A stretch of 15,801 bases of DNA from Armatimonadota bacterium (GCA_020028535.1 JAIBHM010000021.1:1-15801); one strand, 5' to 3'; positions 5,706 to 13,961 are shown, numbered from the stretch's first letter. Made by a program: numbers and translations. Notes: a model not told the origin generated them from the letters alone.

Positions 5706-6155
5706 TTAAGGCGATTCCTCCTCTTTCGGGGAAGTTCCATAGAGCTTTCCGGACACCCCTCCCTGGAGATACCGGCGCCCCATGACGATGGCCGCGTAAT
5801 CGTCATATGGGACCGCGGGAAGCTGCATGGAGCGTGGGACAAAGCGGCGCCACCCTCGGGGCGGGTGATCGGCAAAGTAGAGGCGACGAGCGTCGAGCGT
5901 CGTCCCTCCCTCTTCGACCGCCACGACGGACACCATAGGGAAGCTCCGCATAACCACACGGCGCACGTTCGCGCCCCCGGTCCGGTCACCCACCAATACC
6001 AGCTCAATGTGATGCCGTTCCAGCCAGGCACCAACAATGGGAACCAGATCCACAGTTGGAACGACGGCGTGCCCGAGCACCGACGAATGACTCAGCACGG
6101 CGATGCCGCATTTATCGACACCGGGATCGATGACGAGGATCGCAGGATCACCCAT
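5706..6155 (-). CDS. RuvC/YqgF-fold nuclease-like protein
   Basis: This 149-residue protein has the RNase H-like fold of RuvC and YqgF. Strand one carries IDPGVDKCGIAVL with Asp10; ELVLVGDRTGG (51-61) is the second conserved strand; VVAVEEGGTTLDARRLYF has Glu81/82; and PYDDYAAIVMGRRYL has Asp118/119. These acids fit the expected metal-binding set, so catalytic activity is plausible. Relatives include YqgF (implicated in 16S rRNA 5' maturation) and RuvC-type junction resolvases; the sequence does not decide between them. The PPRGWRR segment is shared, from memory, with a YqgF-like branch in cyanobacteria and Firmicutes. I prefer the ATG at 6155, two bases after the TGA of the TonB gene; TTG at 6161 is possible. 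With no ribosome-binding site, it probably depends on coupling to tonB. Confidence 0.82.
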   Translation of the reverse strand: MGDPAILVIDPGVDKCGIAVLSHSSVLGHAVVPTVDLVPIVGAWLERHHIELVLVGDRTGGANVRRVVMRSFPMVSVVAVEEGGTTLDARRLYFADHPPRGWRRFVPRSMQLPAVPYDDYAAIVMGRRYLQGGVSGKLYGTSPKEEESP

Positions 6156-6157
6156 GA

Positions 6158-6943
6158 TCAAGGAAGGACAAAGCGTACCGGGATGACCACCCAGGCGTCG
6201 ATTGCGACTCCGTCCCTCGTGGCGGGCTGGAAGCGCCAGGAGGACGCGGCCTCCACCGCGGCGCCGTCGAGCGCAGGGTTCCCCGATGACTGGGTGATCG
6301 TGATGGTGCCCACGGTGCCGTCGGCGCGCACGAACAGCCTGACCACCACACGGCCTTCGGAGGCCAGAAGGCGCAGCTCGGGCGTGACCAGCGATCGATC
6401 AACAGCAAGGGCGTACCCGTCACTAGGGTAAGCCGCGGACGGGTTGAGGAGAATAGGAGGCGTCAGAGTGGGCGCGGGGGCGGCCGCTGGGGGCGCTTCT
6501 GCAGCCGGTGGCGCTGCCGGGGCCGGCCCCTCACCTGGGACCGACTTCCCGCCTGCTGCCGAGCCCGTACCCCTGGTGGACGGTCCCACCTGCCTCTCAC
6601 TCGAAGAAGGCTCCCGACGCCCAGGCTGCAGTTTCCCTGCGGCCGGCTCCTGACTTCCAGACGCCAGTTGAGGTCGTGACGGAGGTAGGGTTGCATGTCG
6701 CTGCTGAGGTCGAAGCGCCGGCCGTGGGTAATCCCGGCCTGGAGCACGACCCGTCCGACGGTTTTCGGATGGGTCTCCAGGGCGAGAGCGTGCAGACCCG
6801 ATTTCCTCATCCGCGCTGGGCGCGGGAATGTGCATGCTCGACGCCTTGAATTTCGCAGGAGTACTGGCGTGAGGCATACACACCAGGAACAAAGCGACAA
6901 GTGTTGCGGTCGGGGCAGCCAGCCAGATCCATCGCGAACGCAT
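6158..6943 (-). CDS. TonB-family energy-transducing protein
   Basis: This 261-residue protein has an N-terminal membrane anchor (WIWLAAPTATLVALFLVCM, about residues 5-23). A long low-complexity linker rich in Pro, Ala, Ser and Arg (about 28-165) would cross the periplasm. A TonB C-terminal domain occupies about 184-261: EGRVVVRLFVRADGTVGTITITQSSGNPALDGAAVEAASSWRFQPATRDG, ending IPVRFVLP. TonB proteins carry energy from the inner-membrane ExbB-ExbD complex to outer-membrane receptors. The ATG at 6943 is four bases after the stop of the receptor gene, so it is surely its dedicated partner. No exbB or exbD is nearby, so these must be elsewhere. The linker is arginine-rich, not the usual Pro-Glu/Pro-Lys repeat. 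The domain assignment is secure. Confidence 0.9.
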   Translation of the reverse strand: MRSRWIWLAAPTATLVALFLVCMPHASTPAKFKASSMHIPAPSADEEIGSARSRPGDPSENRRTGRAPGRDYPRPALRPQQRHATLPPSRPQLASGSQEPAAGKLQPGRREPSSSERQVGPSTRGTGSAAGGKSVPGEGPAPAAPPAAEAPPAAAPAPTLTPPILLNPSAAYPSDGYALAVDRSLVTPELRLLASEGRVVVRLFVRADGTVGTITITQSSGNPALDGAAVEAASSWRFQPATRDGVAIDAWVVIPVRFVLP

Positions 6944-6947
6944 CGCT

Positions 6948-8702
6948 CTAGTATCGCCTGGAAGCGCTCACGAACACCGTTCTGCCCGGTGCCGGGTACC
7001 CCTTTACTGCTTCATACGAGGCATCCAGAAGGTTGTCGATCCCGACAATAGTGACCCAACCCGTCGGCGACTCACGCTGATAGCGCAGCGCAAGATCGAA
7101 GTACCCCGGCATCACCAGCGGCACGGCCGGAAAGACCGAAAAGTCCATATCCGGTCGCGGACCGACGTAATTCCCGAGGAGCGTAAGACCGGATCCTACC
7201 CCCAGGTCATAGGTGAGCGCGGCATACGCCATGAAGCCCGGAACACGCGGCAGTCCCGCTCCCGTCGCTCGATCCGTTGCCTGTTGAGCGGTGACGTTGA
7301 GCCTTCCCGAGAGCGCTCCCGTGAAGCGACCTCTCAATTCGGCCGAGGCGCCGCGGATTGACGCTGAACCGATGTTCTGCGGGGGACAGCCGCCCGAGAT
7401 GAGATCAGTCGCCTCCGAGGCGAACGCGGAAAGGCTGATGATCGTCGTCGGGGAGGTTCGTTCAACCGACGCCTCGGCGGTCCAGGCGCTCTCAGGCCTG
7501 AGCGAAGAATTGCTGCACCCGGGGAAGTAGAGGTGGAGATACGTTGGGCCTCGGAAAGTCCGCCCCGCGCCCAGGCGCACCCGGAGCTGATCGTTTACGT
7601 TGACGACGATACCGGCTCTGGGATTGACAGCCATTCCGTAAGTGGAGTGCGCGTCCACACGGACCGCGAACGACGCCAGGCTGCGCGCCGACAGGGCGGC
7701 ATCGTATTGAAGGTATCCGGCGCCGAGCGCAGCGTCGCGGATGATCGATGTGCCGAACACGAGGGCATCGAGACGCTGCCGCTGCATCTCCAGGCCTCCG
7801 ACCAGCACACGTCCGGGCGCGAGCTCCCATTGCCGCTGAACCTCTCCGCCGATGATCGATGACGCGTACGTGCTGGTGCCAAATGGAGAGGAGAAGCCCA
7901 GGCGCTCCGCGATGTAATAGACTCGTCCGCGCGCGGGATCGGCCCCGGCCCCCCATTGCGACTGCAGGATCGTGCGGACCAGAGACTGCCGGTCCTGAGG
8001 TGTCGGCATCGCGACATCCCCAGGTGTGCCCAGATCCATGCGGGTGTAGTGTACGTTGATGCGGACGGCGGAGCCGAAATTCAGCCCGGCGATCGCCGTC
8101 ATCGTCGCGGCGTCGCTGTTTGGACGCAATCCATCGGCCCCGGCCGACTCAAGCGAGACGGCGAGGCCTCCGGTGCCCGCAGAAAGACGCAGTCCGCGTT
8201 CACCGACTCCCGCCGTGCGCGCGGCCACCAAAGTTCCCGCCTCGCCGCCCGTCACAATGTTGACGACGCCACCCACGGCGCCGCTCCCGGAGATGGCCCC
8301 GAATGCACCGCGCAGGACCTCGATCCGTTCAACGCCGACGGTCGAAATGGCGCTGAGATCCGCCTGGCCGAGCGCGATGTTGTTGATGGGGACACCGTCC
8401 AGCAGCACCAACACCTGACCGGGACCGAACCCTCTGATGCTCGGTTCGGCGAGACTGCCGAATCCACCGTAGGCCCTGACGGTCGTCTCCGGGACGAGCC
8501 GCAGCGCGTCTGCGACGGTGCGCGCGCCGAGCCGTTCGAGCTCGGCTCGTGTAATGACTGTGACCGACGCCGGCGTCGATCCGGCGGACTGCGGTCGCCG
8601 GCCGGGCACGATGATCTCTGGAAGCTCGAAGACCGGGGGATCCTGAGCGAAGGCCTGCACCACGAACAGGGGGACCAAACAGAGAAACAACCAGAAGCGC
8701 AT
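6948..8702 (-). CDS. btuB: TonB-dependent outer-membrane receptor, probable cobalamin receptor
   Basis: This 584-residue receptor would import vitamin B12 or another corrinoid across the outer membrane. It has a signal peptide (residues 1-20, ending AFAQ), a TonB-box-like PEIIVPGRR (28-36), and a plug domain at about 43-153 with VTVITRAELERLGARTVADALRLVPE, SIRGFGPGQVLVLLDGVPIN, VERIEVLRGAFGAISGSGAVGGVVNIVTGG. The remainder is a 22-strand-type barrel that ends VFVSASRRY; total length resembles E. coli BtuB. I chose the ATG at 8702 because GAGGTG lies six bases upstream (8709-8714); a GTG at 8711 overlaps that site. A cobalamin riboswitch precedes it, which supports the substrate. The next gene encodes a TonB protein. 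The fold is certain; the substrate is inferred from the riboswitch. Confidence 0.93.
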   Translation of the reverse strand: MRFWLFLCLVPLFVVQAFAQDPPVFELPEIIVPGRRPQSAGSTPASVTVITRAELERLGARTVADALRLVPETTVRAYGGFGSLAEPSIRGFGPGQVLVLLDGVPINNIALGQADLSAISTVGVERIEVLRGAFGAISGSGAVGGVVNIVTGGEAGTLVAARTAGVGERGLRLSAGTGGLAVSLESAGADGLRPNSDAATMTAIAGLNFGSAVRINVHYTRMDLGTPGDVAMPTPQDRQSLVRTILQSQWGAGADPARGRVYYIAERLGFSSPFGTSTYASSIIGGEVQRQWELAPGRVLVGGLEMQRQRLDALVFGTSIIRDAALGAGYLQYDAALSARSLASFAVRVDAHSTYGMAVNPRAGIVVNVNDQLRVRLGAGRTFRGPTYLHLYFPGCSNSSLRPESAWTAEASVERTSPTTIISLSAFASEATDLISGGCPPQNIGSASIRGASAELRGRFTGALSGRLNVTAQQATDRATGAGLPRVPGFMAYAALTYDLGVGSGLTLLGNYVGPRPDMDFSVFPAVPLVMPGYFDLALRYQRESPTGWVTIVGIDNLLDASYEAVKGYPAPGRTVFVSASRRY

Positions 8703-8737
8703 GCCGCCCACCTCTGCCTCGAAGGCGTGTGGCGAGT

Positions 8738-8902
8738 GGTGCGGGCAGGTCTTCTGGCTCCCGGATCATTGCGCCCTCCGGCCTTCCCAGGCGAACCCAG
8801 TGGCGTCGTTGGAGGGCCTCACCGGTGACAGCGGCGGGACCGCGCCGGATTTGCACCGGACTTCCCTTTTGGGCTCCGGTGAGACCGGAGCCACCTCGCA
8901 CC
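8738..8902 (-). ncRNA. Cobalamin (B12) riboswitch
   Basis: On the minus strand the element opens with GGTGCG (8897-8902) and closes with CGCACC (8738-8743), forming P1. A perfect hairpin follows (ggctccggt 8872-8880 with accggagcc 8884-8892), then AAAAGGGAAGTCCGGTGCAA and the conserved CGCGGTCCCGCCGCTGTCA core. The B12 box GCCACTGG is at 8797-8804, followed by GGGAAGGC and the closing AGAAGACCTGCC. No T-run hairpin lies between it and btuB, so control is probably translational: CCACTCGCC just downstream could pair with the GAGGTGG around the btuB ribosome-binding site. High B12 would then lower receptor synthesis. Confidence 0.95.
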
Positions 8903-8953
8903 GTTGCGTTTTTCTTCGGCGGGGGGGCGCGGATTCCTACGCGAGTTTTCGGA

Positions 8954-9880
8954 TCAGCGCGGAAGCACGAACGAGACGGCCAGCGGGCCGGAGGTGAAGA
9001 TGTCTTCGGAGGCGACGACCTGGACGACGACGATCCCGCGCGCCTGGGCAATCCGGGTGACGGCGCTGCGGTGGTTGTCGACGTCGATGAAGGCATTGGG
9101 CGGCGTCGTCACGATCGTTCCGGGCGGCGGCAGGACCTGGCCTCGAGCCAGCCTCGCCGCCTGATCCGCCACCCGCAGCAACTCATGACCCACCTTCTCC
9201 CGGCCCTCACGGCCGTCGATGCGCGCACTCACCAGCACGGCGCCTCGGGCGTAGACGCGCTGATTATCGAACATCTGGACAAACACCGGCAATGGCTCCC
9301 CGCGCAGGGTGTTCTGGCTCGCCACGAGGCGGAAGACGGTGGAGGTGTCGCGCTGGTCCACGAGGTTGACGACGGCGTCCCAGCTCAGGTTCGGCGGCGT
9401 AAGCTGCAGCGTGTTCCCGGCGGAATCCGGGCCGATGCCGTTCTCGCGGGCCAGCTCCGTAGCGCGCTCGACGACCGCCAGCACCCGTTCCCGTACAATC
9501 CGGGTGGGCTGAGCGCCGTCGATGACGTCGCGCACCACCTCCTGGTTCGTGAGGTAGGCGATGTCTCCCAGCGCCAGCTGGCGCAGCCGGTCCTCCTGTT
9601 TGCGGATCTCGCCCTCCAGGCGCCGCGTCTCGCGCAGCACTTCATTTAGACGGAACAGTGCGACCCGCGCTTCCTGAGAGAGCGCCAGGACGACAAGGAG
9701 CGTCGTTACGGTGATCAGCATGCCGGTGAGTACGGTGAACACCTGCGCAGTATAGCGGGGACGCATGCCGAGCAAGGAGAGCCGCCGTCGCCCGATGTTG
9801 CGGCCGACGGCGTTGCCCACGATCGCAATCGCCCCACTGAGGACGATGAGGACGGGGATCAGGAGTGCGCCGAGTTCCAT
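8954..9880 (-). CDS. DUF3084 membrane protein
   Basis: This 308-residue protein matches the DUF3084 family as I know it from cyanobacteria, Deinococcus and Firmicutes; its function is not established. Two membrane spans lie at about 3-25 and 43-67, separated by a short basic loop (GRNIGRRRLSLLGMRPRY), and are followed by a coiled coil at about 70-104 (LFRLNEVLRETRRLEGEIRKQEDRLRQ). The C-terminal part contains VFVQMFDNQRVYARGAVLVSARIDG and GIVVVQVVASEDIFTSGPLAVSF. The ATG at 9880 lies 22 bases inside the end of the glycosyltransferase gene, so the two are translated together. It is the last gene of the envelope operon. No clear terminator follows, so readthrough into the B12 riboswitch is possible. 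Confidence 0.88.
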   Translation of the reverse strand: MELGALLIPVLIVLSGAIAIVGNAVGRNIGRRRLSLLGMRPRYTAQVFTVLTGMLITVTTLLVVLALSQEARVALFRLNEVLRETRRLEGEIRKQEDRLRQLALGDIAYLTNQEVVRDVIDGAQPTRIVRERVLAVVERATELARENGIGPDSAGNTLQLTPPNLSWDAVVNLVDQRDTSTVFRLVASQNTLRGEPLPVFVQMFDNQRVYARGAVLVSARIDGREGREKVGHELLRVADQAARLARGQVLPPPGTIVTTPPNAFIDVDNHRSAVTRIAQARGIVVVQVVASEDIFTSGPLAVSFVLPR

Positions 9881-10569
9881 GTACGTCCTTTCAATCTCAA
9901 CGTCAGGAGCAGCCTCACATAGTCCACGATCTCCGCGGCGGAAAGTTTGCTCGCCCCGTGCTCTCGGTCCACGAAACGGTACGGGACCTCGACCACGCGC
10001 GCCCGCGGGTGGGTGGCCAGGATCTCCACCAGCAGTTTGTAACCGATCCCCATGTAACGGGCCTGCGTCATCAACTCCCGGCGCACGGCAAAGAACCCCG
10101 AGAGGGGATCGTGCACGCGCAGCCCGAGCACGACGCGGGCCAGCCAGGTGGCGGCGCGGCTCGCCGCCCTCCGCCGCCAGGGCCAGGCCTCGATGCCTCC
10201 ACCCGGCATATAGCGAGACGCGACGGCGACGTCCGCGCCCGAACTGACCCGGGCCGCGAGTTCAACCAGGAGTTCCGGCGGGTGCGAGAGGTCGGCGTCC
10301 ATCACACTGACAACGCCTCCCCGCGCCGCGAGCGCTCCGGCGAGGACGGCGGAGGCCAGCCCCGCTTTGCGGTCCCGATGCACGACGACGATCGGCAGCG
10401 CGCGCTCCCGGGCAAACCGCTCCGCGAGATCGCCCGTGCCGTCGGGCGATGCGTCGTCCACCACCACCACCTCGATGGGGAGACGCCGCTGCAGTTCCCG
10501 CAGCCGCGCCAGGAGTCGCGGCAACGAGTCCCGCTCATTATACGTGGGGATAATCACGGAAAGGGTCAT
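9859..10569 (-). CDS. GT2 polyprenyl-phosphate glycosyltransferase (dolichol-phosphate mannose synthase-like)
   Basis: This 236-residue protein is a GT-A fold, family 2 glycosyltransferase that would move a sugar from a nucleotide donor to a polyprenyl phosphate at the inner membrane. It shows SVIIPTYNERDSLP (4-17), VVVVDDASPDGT (34-45, donor-binding Asp38/39), DADLSHPP (91-98, metal site), SRYMPGG (118-124) and DPLSGFFAVRRE (154-165), then VPYRFVDREHGASKLS near the end. The length and the absence of C-terminal membrane spans fit the soluble single-domain DPM1-like class. The ATG at 10569 overlaps the TGA of the GT39 gene (ATGA). Its neighbour, which uses lipid-linked sugars, is its natural partner. 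The sugar is unknown. Confidence 0.9.
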   Translation of the reverse strand: MTLSVIIPTYNERDSLPRLLARLRELQRRLPIEVVVVDDASPDGTGDLAERFARERALPIVVVHRDRKAGLASAVLAGALAARGGVVSVMDADLSHPPELLVELAARVSSGADVAVASRYMPGGGIEAWPWRRRAASRAATWLARVVLGLRVHDPLSGFFAVRRELMTQARYMGIGYKLLVEILATHPRARVVEVPYRFVDREHGASKLSAAEIVDYVRLLLTLRLKGRTWNSAHS

Positions 10570-12137
10570 GGACACGAAGTGTTCCGGACCTCAACGGCCA
10601 CGAGATCCTCCGTCGTGATGAGACGGGTGGCCGGGAACTGCTGCAGCTCGCCCATCTCTTCAGGTTCTGTGACGATGATCATCCGCGGGTGGGAGCACCG
10701 CATCTGCCTCAGCATGCGGGCGTCATCCACCCAATCCACCCTGTGATTCGTGTAGAAGAGCAGCGTCTGGTAGCTGCTGATGCGATATCCCACGAGCGGT
10801 GTCTCGGGGGTGAGGCGCGCGCGCACCGCTGCGGCCACCTCCTTGATCGGCCGGCGCGCGTCGATCATCGGGAGGGTGCCGAACACCAGAATCCCCCCAA
10901 ACACCCACATCGTCGCCGCGAGCATGACGAAGCTGGACACGGGACGGCGCAGCAGGTAGAGTCCGGCCGCAGCCAGCACCCACGCGCCCAGGACAGTCGC
11001 GGCGATGATGAGGTGCCCCTGCAGCGCGGCCAGCGCGGCGGGGTACTTCAAGCGGGCAAACGCAGCGATCTCTCCGGCAAAGATGAGCAGGGCGACGGCC
11101 GTCCCGACAAATGCGGCGCGGATCCTGATGGCCGCCCCGCGCTCCCCGTCGAATGCCGCGTGCCACATGGCTGCGATGCCGAGCGCCGCCCATGGATAGA
11201 CGGGAAGCACGTAGTTGGGCAGCTTCGTTCCCGCCACGGAGTAAAATACGATGGTGATGGCCATCCAGAGCAGCACGAGCAGGCTGCCCTCTTCACGAAG
11301 CCGCCGCACATGATGCGGCAGCATCGCCAGCACGAATGCCGTCCACGGGAACGCGCCCACCCCGAACACCGGGGCGTAGTACCACCATGGACCTGACTGT
11401 CCCTCCACGACGCCCAAGAAACGGTTGACCGTGTAATAGCCGATGACGGTGCTGATGAACGGCGCCCCGTGGCGCACGGCCTCGATGATGTACCAGGGCA
11501 TCGCGATCGCGGCGTACACCGCGGCGGGGCCGAGAATCGGGGCACGCCACCGGAAGCGTTTCCAGCGGATGATGAGATAGACGAGGGCGACGAGCGCCGG
11601 CAGCAGCAGGGCGATCGGCCCTTTCGTCAGTGTCCCCAGCCCGGCCCACACGGCGGCGTAGTATGCGTGAGCCCGGCTCACATCGTACAGTGCCCGAAGA
11701 AACGCATAGAACGTCAGCAGCATGAAGGTGACGAGCAGGCCATCGAAGACCGCCAGCCGCGCGTGGGCGAAGTACTGGAATGTGCCGGCGAGCACGGCGG
11801 CGCCAAGAAGAGCGGCGCGCCTGGGGAAGAGCAGGCCGCCGAGCAGGTAGGTCGCGTACACGCCGGCGACACCCGCGACGGCCGACCAGAGGCGCGCGGT
11901 GAACTCGGTGAATCCGAAGATCCGGCCGGTGGCCGCCACGAGCCACATGTACAGCGGCGGGTGGACGAACCAGGGCGCGCCGTTCACATGGAGCGTGATG
12001 GGGTCGCCGGTCTCCAGGATCTCGCGCGCCACCTGCGTGTACTTGGCTTCATCCTGGTCGAACAGGGTGGGGCGCCCGAGCCCGACAAAGAACAGCAGAG
12101 CGACGGCACCAAGCAACGCCAGCAGACGGACGTTCAT
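10566..12137 (-). CDS. GT39 (ArnT/PMT-like) membrane glycosyltransferase
   Basis: This 523-residue multi-span protein belongs to the ArnT/protein-O-mannosyltransferase superfamily, which transfers a sugar from a polyprenyl phosphate on the outer face of the inner membrane. The first periplasmic loop carries DQDEAKYTQVARE (27-39) with the catalytic-type acids, then WFVHPPLYMW (56-65) in place of the common KPPLxxW. About ten or more hydrophobic spans follow, with a soluble C-terminal part (about 440-523). ArnT itself adds aminoarabinose to lipid A; here the acceptor could be lipid A, another glycan or a protein. Its start overlaps the permease stop (ATGA) and its stop overlaps the GT2 start, so it sits inside the Lpt operon, which favours an envelope acceptor. 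The substrate is inferred. Confidence 0.88.
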   Translation of the reverse strand: MNVRLLALLGAVALLFFVGLGRPTLFDQDEAKYTQVAREILETGDPITLHVNGAPWFVHPPLYMWLVAATGRIFGFTEFTARLWSAVAGVAGVYATYLLGGLLFPRRAALLGAAVLAGTFQYFAHARLAVFDGLLVTFMLLTFYAFLRALYDVSRAHAYYAAVWAGLGTLTKGPIALLLPALVALVYLIIRWKRFRWRAPILGPAAVYAAIAMPWYIIEAVRHGAPFISTVIGYYTVNRFLGVVEGQSGPWWYYAPVFGVGAFPWTAFVLAMLPHHVRRLREEGSLLVLLWMAITIVFYSVAGTKLPNYVLPVYPWAALGIAAMWHAAFDGERGAAIRIRAAFVGTAVALLIFAGEIAAFARLKYPAALAALQGHLIIAATVLGAWVLAAAGLYLLRRPVSSFVMLAATMWVFGGILVFGTLPMIDARRPIKEVAAAVRARLTPETPLVGYRISSYQTLLFYTNHRVDWVDDARMLRQMRCSHPRMIIVTEPEEMGELQQFPATRLITTEDLVAVEVRNTSCP

Positions 12138-13219
12138 CCTTCGGCCCGCCGCAGCAGCACGATGCCGGCCGCGGCCAGGAGGACATCGGGCAGCCAGGCG
12201 GCGATCACCGGATGCATGCGGGCGTTCTGGCCGAGCGTCAACGTGAACGCGCTCATGATGTAGTAGATGACCAGGATGAGGATGGTGAGACCGATCCCGA
12301 TGGACGAGCCGGAGCGGTGCGGCCGCAGGCCGAGCGGCACCGCCAGCAGCGCGAACAGCGCGGCCGAAGCCGGCACGGCGAACTTCGACTGTACCTCCAC
12401 GATGTACCGCACCGTGCTTTCGCCGCTGCGGCGCAACAGGCGGATGTACGTGCGCAGCTCGCGGATGGTCATCTCCGATGGGTCACGCCGGGGCAGCGCG
12501 ATCTCCTTCGGCGTGCGGCGCAACGCCAGGGTGAGGCGGTCGAAGGTGGTGACGACCGTGGTGGCTCCCGTGAACAGGCGCAGCGTGCCGTTCAGGAACA
12601 CCCATTCGCCGCCCAGGTAACGCGCCGTAGGCGCTTCGATCACGCGCTGGAGACGGCCGTGTTCAAACTGGTTGACGACGACGCCCTCCATGACGCCGGT
12701 GTCGACGCGGAACCGGCGGGCGTAGTACACCGATTCGATGCCGTCCTGCACCTCGCGAAACAATACGTGCTCCTGCACCGGACTGGCGGGCGTTGCCGCG
12801 GCGCGGTCCAGAGCCCGGCGGTACCGATCCTCGGCGCCCGGCACCAGGACCTCGTTGAAGAACAACGTGAGGCCGGTGACGAGCACTCCGGCGGCCACCA
12901 CGGAGGCCGCAATTCGGCTGAGGCTGATCCCGCCGGTGCGCATCGCGGTAATCTCTTGGCCATCACTGAGCCGTCCGACCGTCATCAGAGCCGAAAGGAG
13001 CATAGCCATCGGGAAGCTGAAAGCCAGGAAATACGGCATCCGTAGGGCCAGCAGCTCGAGCGCCACAGAAAGCGGTGCGCCATGCCGCAGCACCAAATTG
13101 GCCAGGAAATAGAAGTGATTGATCAAGAGCAACACGCTGAAGATGGCGAGGCCGAACAAGAAGATATCGCGCAGGTAACGCCACAGATACCGGTCGAGGA
13201 GGGGGATCGCCATCGTCAT
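12134..13219 (-). CDS. LptF/LptG-family lipopolysaccharide export permease
   Basis: This 361-residue protein is a YjgP/YjgQ-family permease. Three N-terminal spans (about 14-40, 60-85 and 103-123) are followed by a periplasmic domain (about 126-265, beta-jellyroll type) and three C-terminal spans (about 272-295, 300-320 and 332-356). The cytoplasmic segment SDGQEITAMRTGGISLSRI (84-102) is the conserved coupling region that contacts LptB. In the Lpt machine two such subunits pair with two LptB to extract lipopolysaccharide from the inner membrane. Only one permease is encoded here, so it either works as a homodimer or has a partner elsewhere; I therefore do not choose between lptF and lptG. 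ATG 13219 or 13213 could be the start; neither has a strong ribosome-binding site. It begins 10 bases after the lptB stop. Confidence 0.93.
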   Translation of the reverse strand: MTMAIPLLDRYLWRYLRDIFLFGLAIFSVLLLINHFYFLANLVLRHGAPLSVALELLALRMPYFLAFSFPMAMLLSALMTVGRLSDGQEITAMRTGGISLSRIAASVVAAGVLVTGLTLFFNEVLVPGAEDRYRRALDRAAATPASPVQEHVLFREVQDGIESVYYARRFRVDTGVMEGVVVNQFEHGRLQRVIEAPTARYLGGEWVFLNGTLRLFTGATTVVTTFDRLTLALRRTPKEIALPRRDPSEMTIRELRTYIRLLRRSGESTVRYIVEVQSKFAVPASAALFALLAVPLGLRPHRSGSSIGIGLTILILVIYYIMSAFTLTLGQNARMHPVIAAWLPDVLLAAAGIVLLRRAEG

Positions 13220-13229
13220 GGTGGGGAGA

Positions 13230-13961
13230 TCACATGTTGAACCGCTCGCCCAGGAAGACGCGGCGGACTTCGGGATCGTTGAGGACCTCGTCGGCCGTCC
13301 CCTCGCGAATCACCCGGCCTTCGTTGATGATCGTCGAGCGGTCCGTGATGGCCAGCGTCTCGCGCACGTTGTGGTCGGTAATCACGATGCCGATGCCACG
13401 GGTGCGCAGGTACCGCACGACATCCTGGATCTCGGAGACGGCCAGCGGATCGATCCCGGTGAATGGCTCGTCCAGGAGGACGTAAGAAGGATCCAACGCC
13501 AGGACGCGTGCGATCTCGACTCTCCTGCGCTCGCCGCCGGACAGCACGCGGGCCTTTTGGCGCCGGAGGTGGCTGATACCGAACTCCTCGAGCAGCGCAT
13601 CCAGCTTGGCCCGGCGCCGCGCGGGAGCCGTCCCATTGCTTTCCAGGACCAGGACGATGTTTTCTTCAACGGTGAGGCCCCGGAACACGGAGGGGTCTTG
13701 CGCCAGGTAACCGATCCCGCGCCTCGCGCGCTCGTGGACGGGCACAGTGGTCAGCGGCGCGTCGTCGAGGGACACTTTGCCGCCGTCAGGCCGGACGAGC
13801 CCGACGATCATGTAAAAGGTCGTCGTCTTTCCAGCGCCGTTGGGCCCGAGCAGGCCGACGATCTCGCCGCGGGTGACGCGCACCGACACGCCGTTGACGA
13901 CTGCGCGTTCGCCGTACCGTTTCACAAGCGAATCTGCGACCAGCATCGTGTCGTCGCTCAC
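13230..13961 (-). CDS. lptB: Lipopolysaccharide export ATP-binding protein
   Basis: This 243-residue protein is a complete ABC ATPase that powers lipopolysaccharide extraction from the cytoplasmic side. Walker A is GPNGAGKTT (39-47), the Q-loop Gln88 is in YLAQDPSVFRGLTVEEN, the signature is LSGGERRRVEIARVLA (140-155), Walker B is VLLDEPFTGIDPLA (161-174), and the switch His197 is in ITDHNVRETL. The Q-loop and downstream wording (SVFRGLTVEENI) and the NEGRVIREGTADEVLNDPEVRRVFLGE tail are specific to LptB rather than to other ABC ATPases. The start is a GTG at 13961 that overlaps the TGA of lptA; a downstream ATG (13946) is possible. Between lptA and the permease, it is in the classic Lpt order. 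Confidence 0.96.
   Translation of the reverse strand: MSDDTMLVADSLVKRYGERAVVNGVSVRVTRGEIVGLLGPNGAGKTTTFYMIVGLVRPDGGKVSLDDAPLTTVPVHERARRGIGYLAQDPSVFRGLTVEENIVLVLESNGTAPARRRAKLDALLEEFGISHLRRQKARVLSGGERRRVEIARVLALDPSYVLLDEPFTGIDPLAVSEIQDVVRYLRTRGIGIVITDHNVRETLAITDRSTIINEGRVIREGTADEVLNDPEVRRVFLGERFNM

Noticed and set aside
5700..5714. Short palindrome gccttttaaggc at the end of the nuclease gene as a terminator
   Set aside because: The arms are short, almost no loop is possible and no T-run follows.
8329..9096. Minus-strand open frame across the riboswitch
   Set aside because: It overlaps btuB, the conserved riboswitch and the DUF3084 gene and shows no domain.
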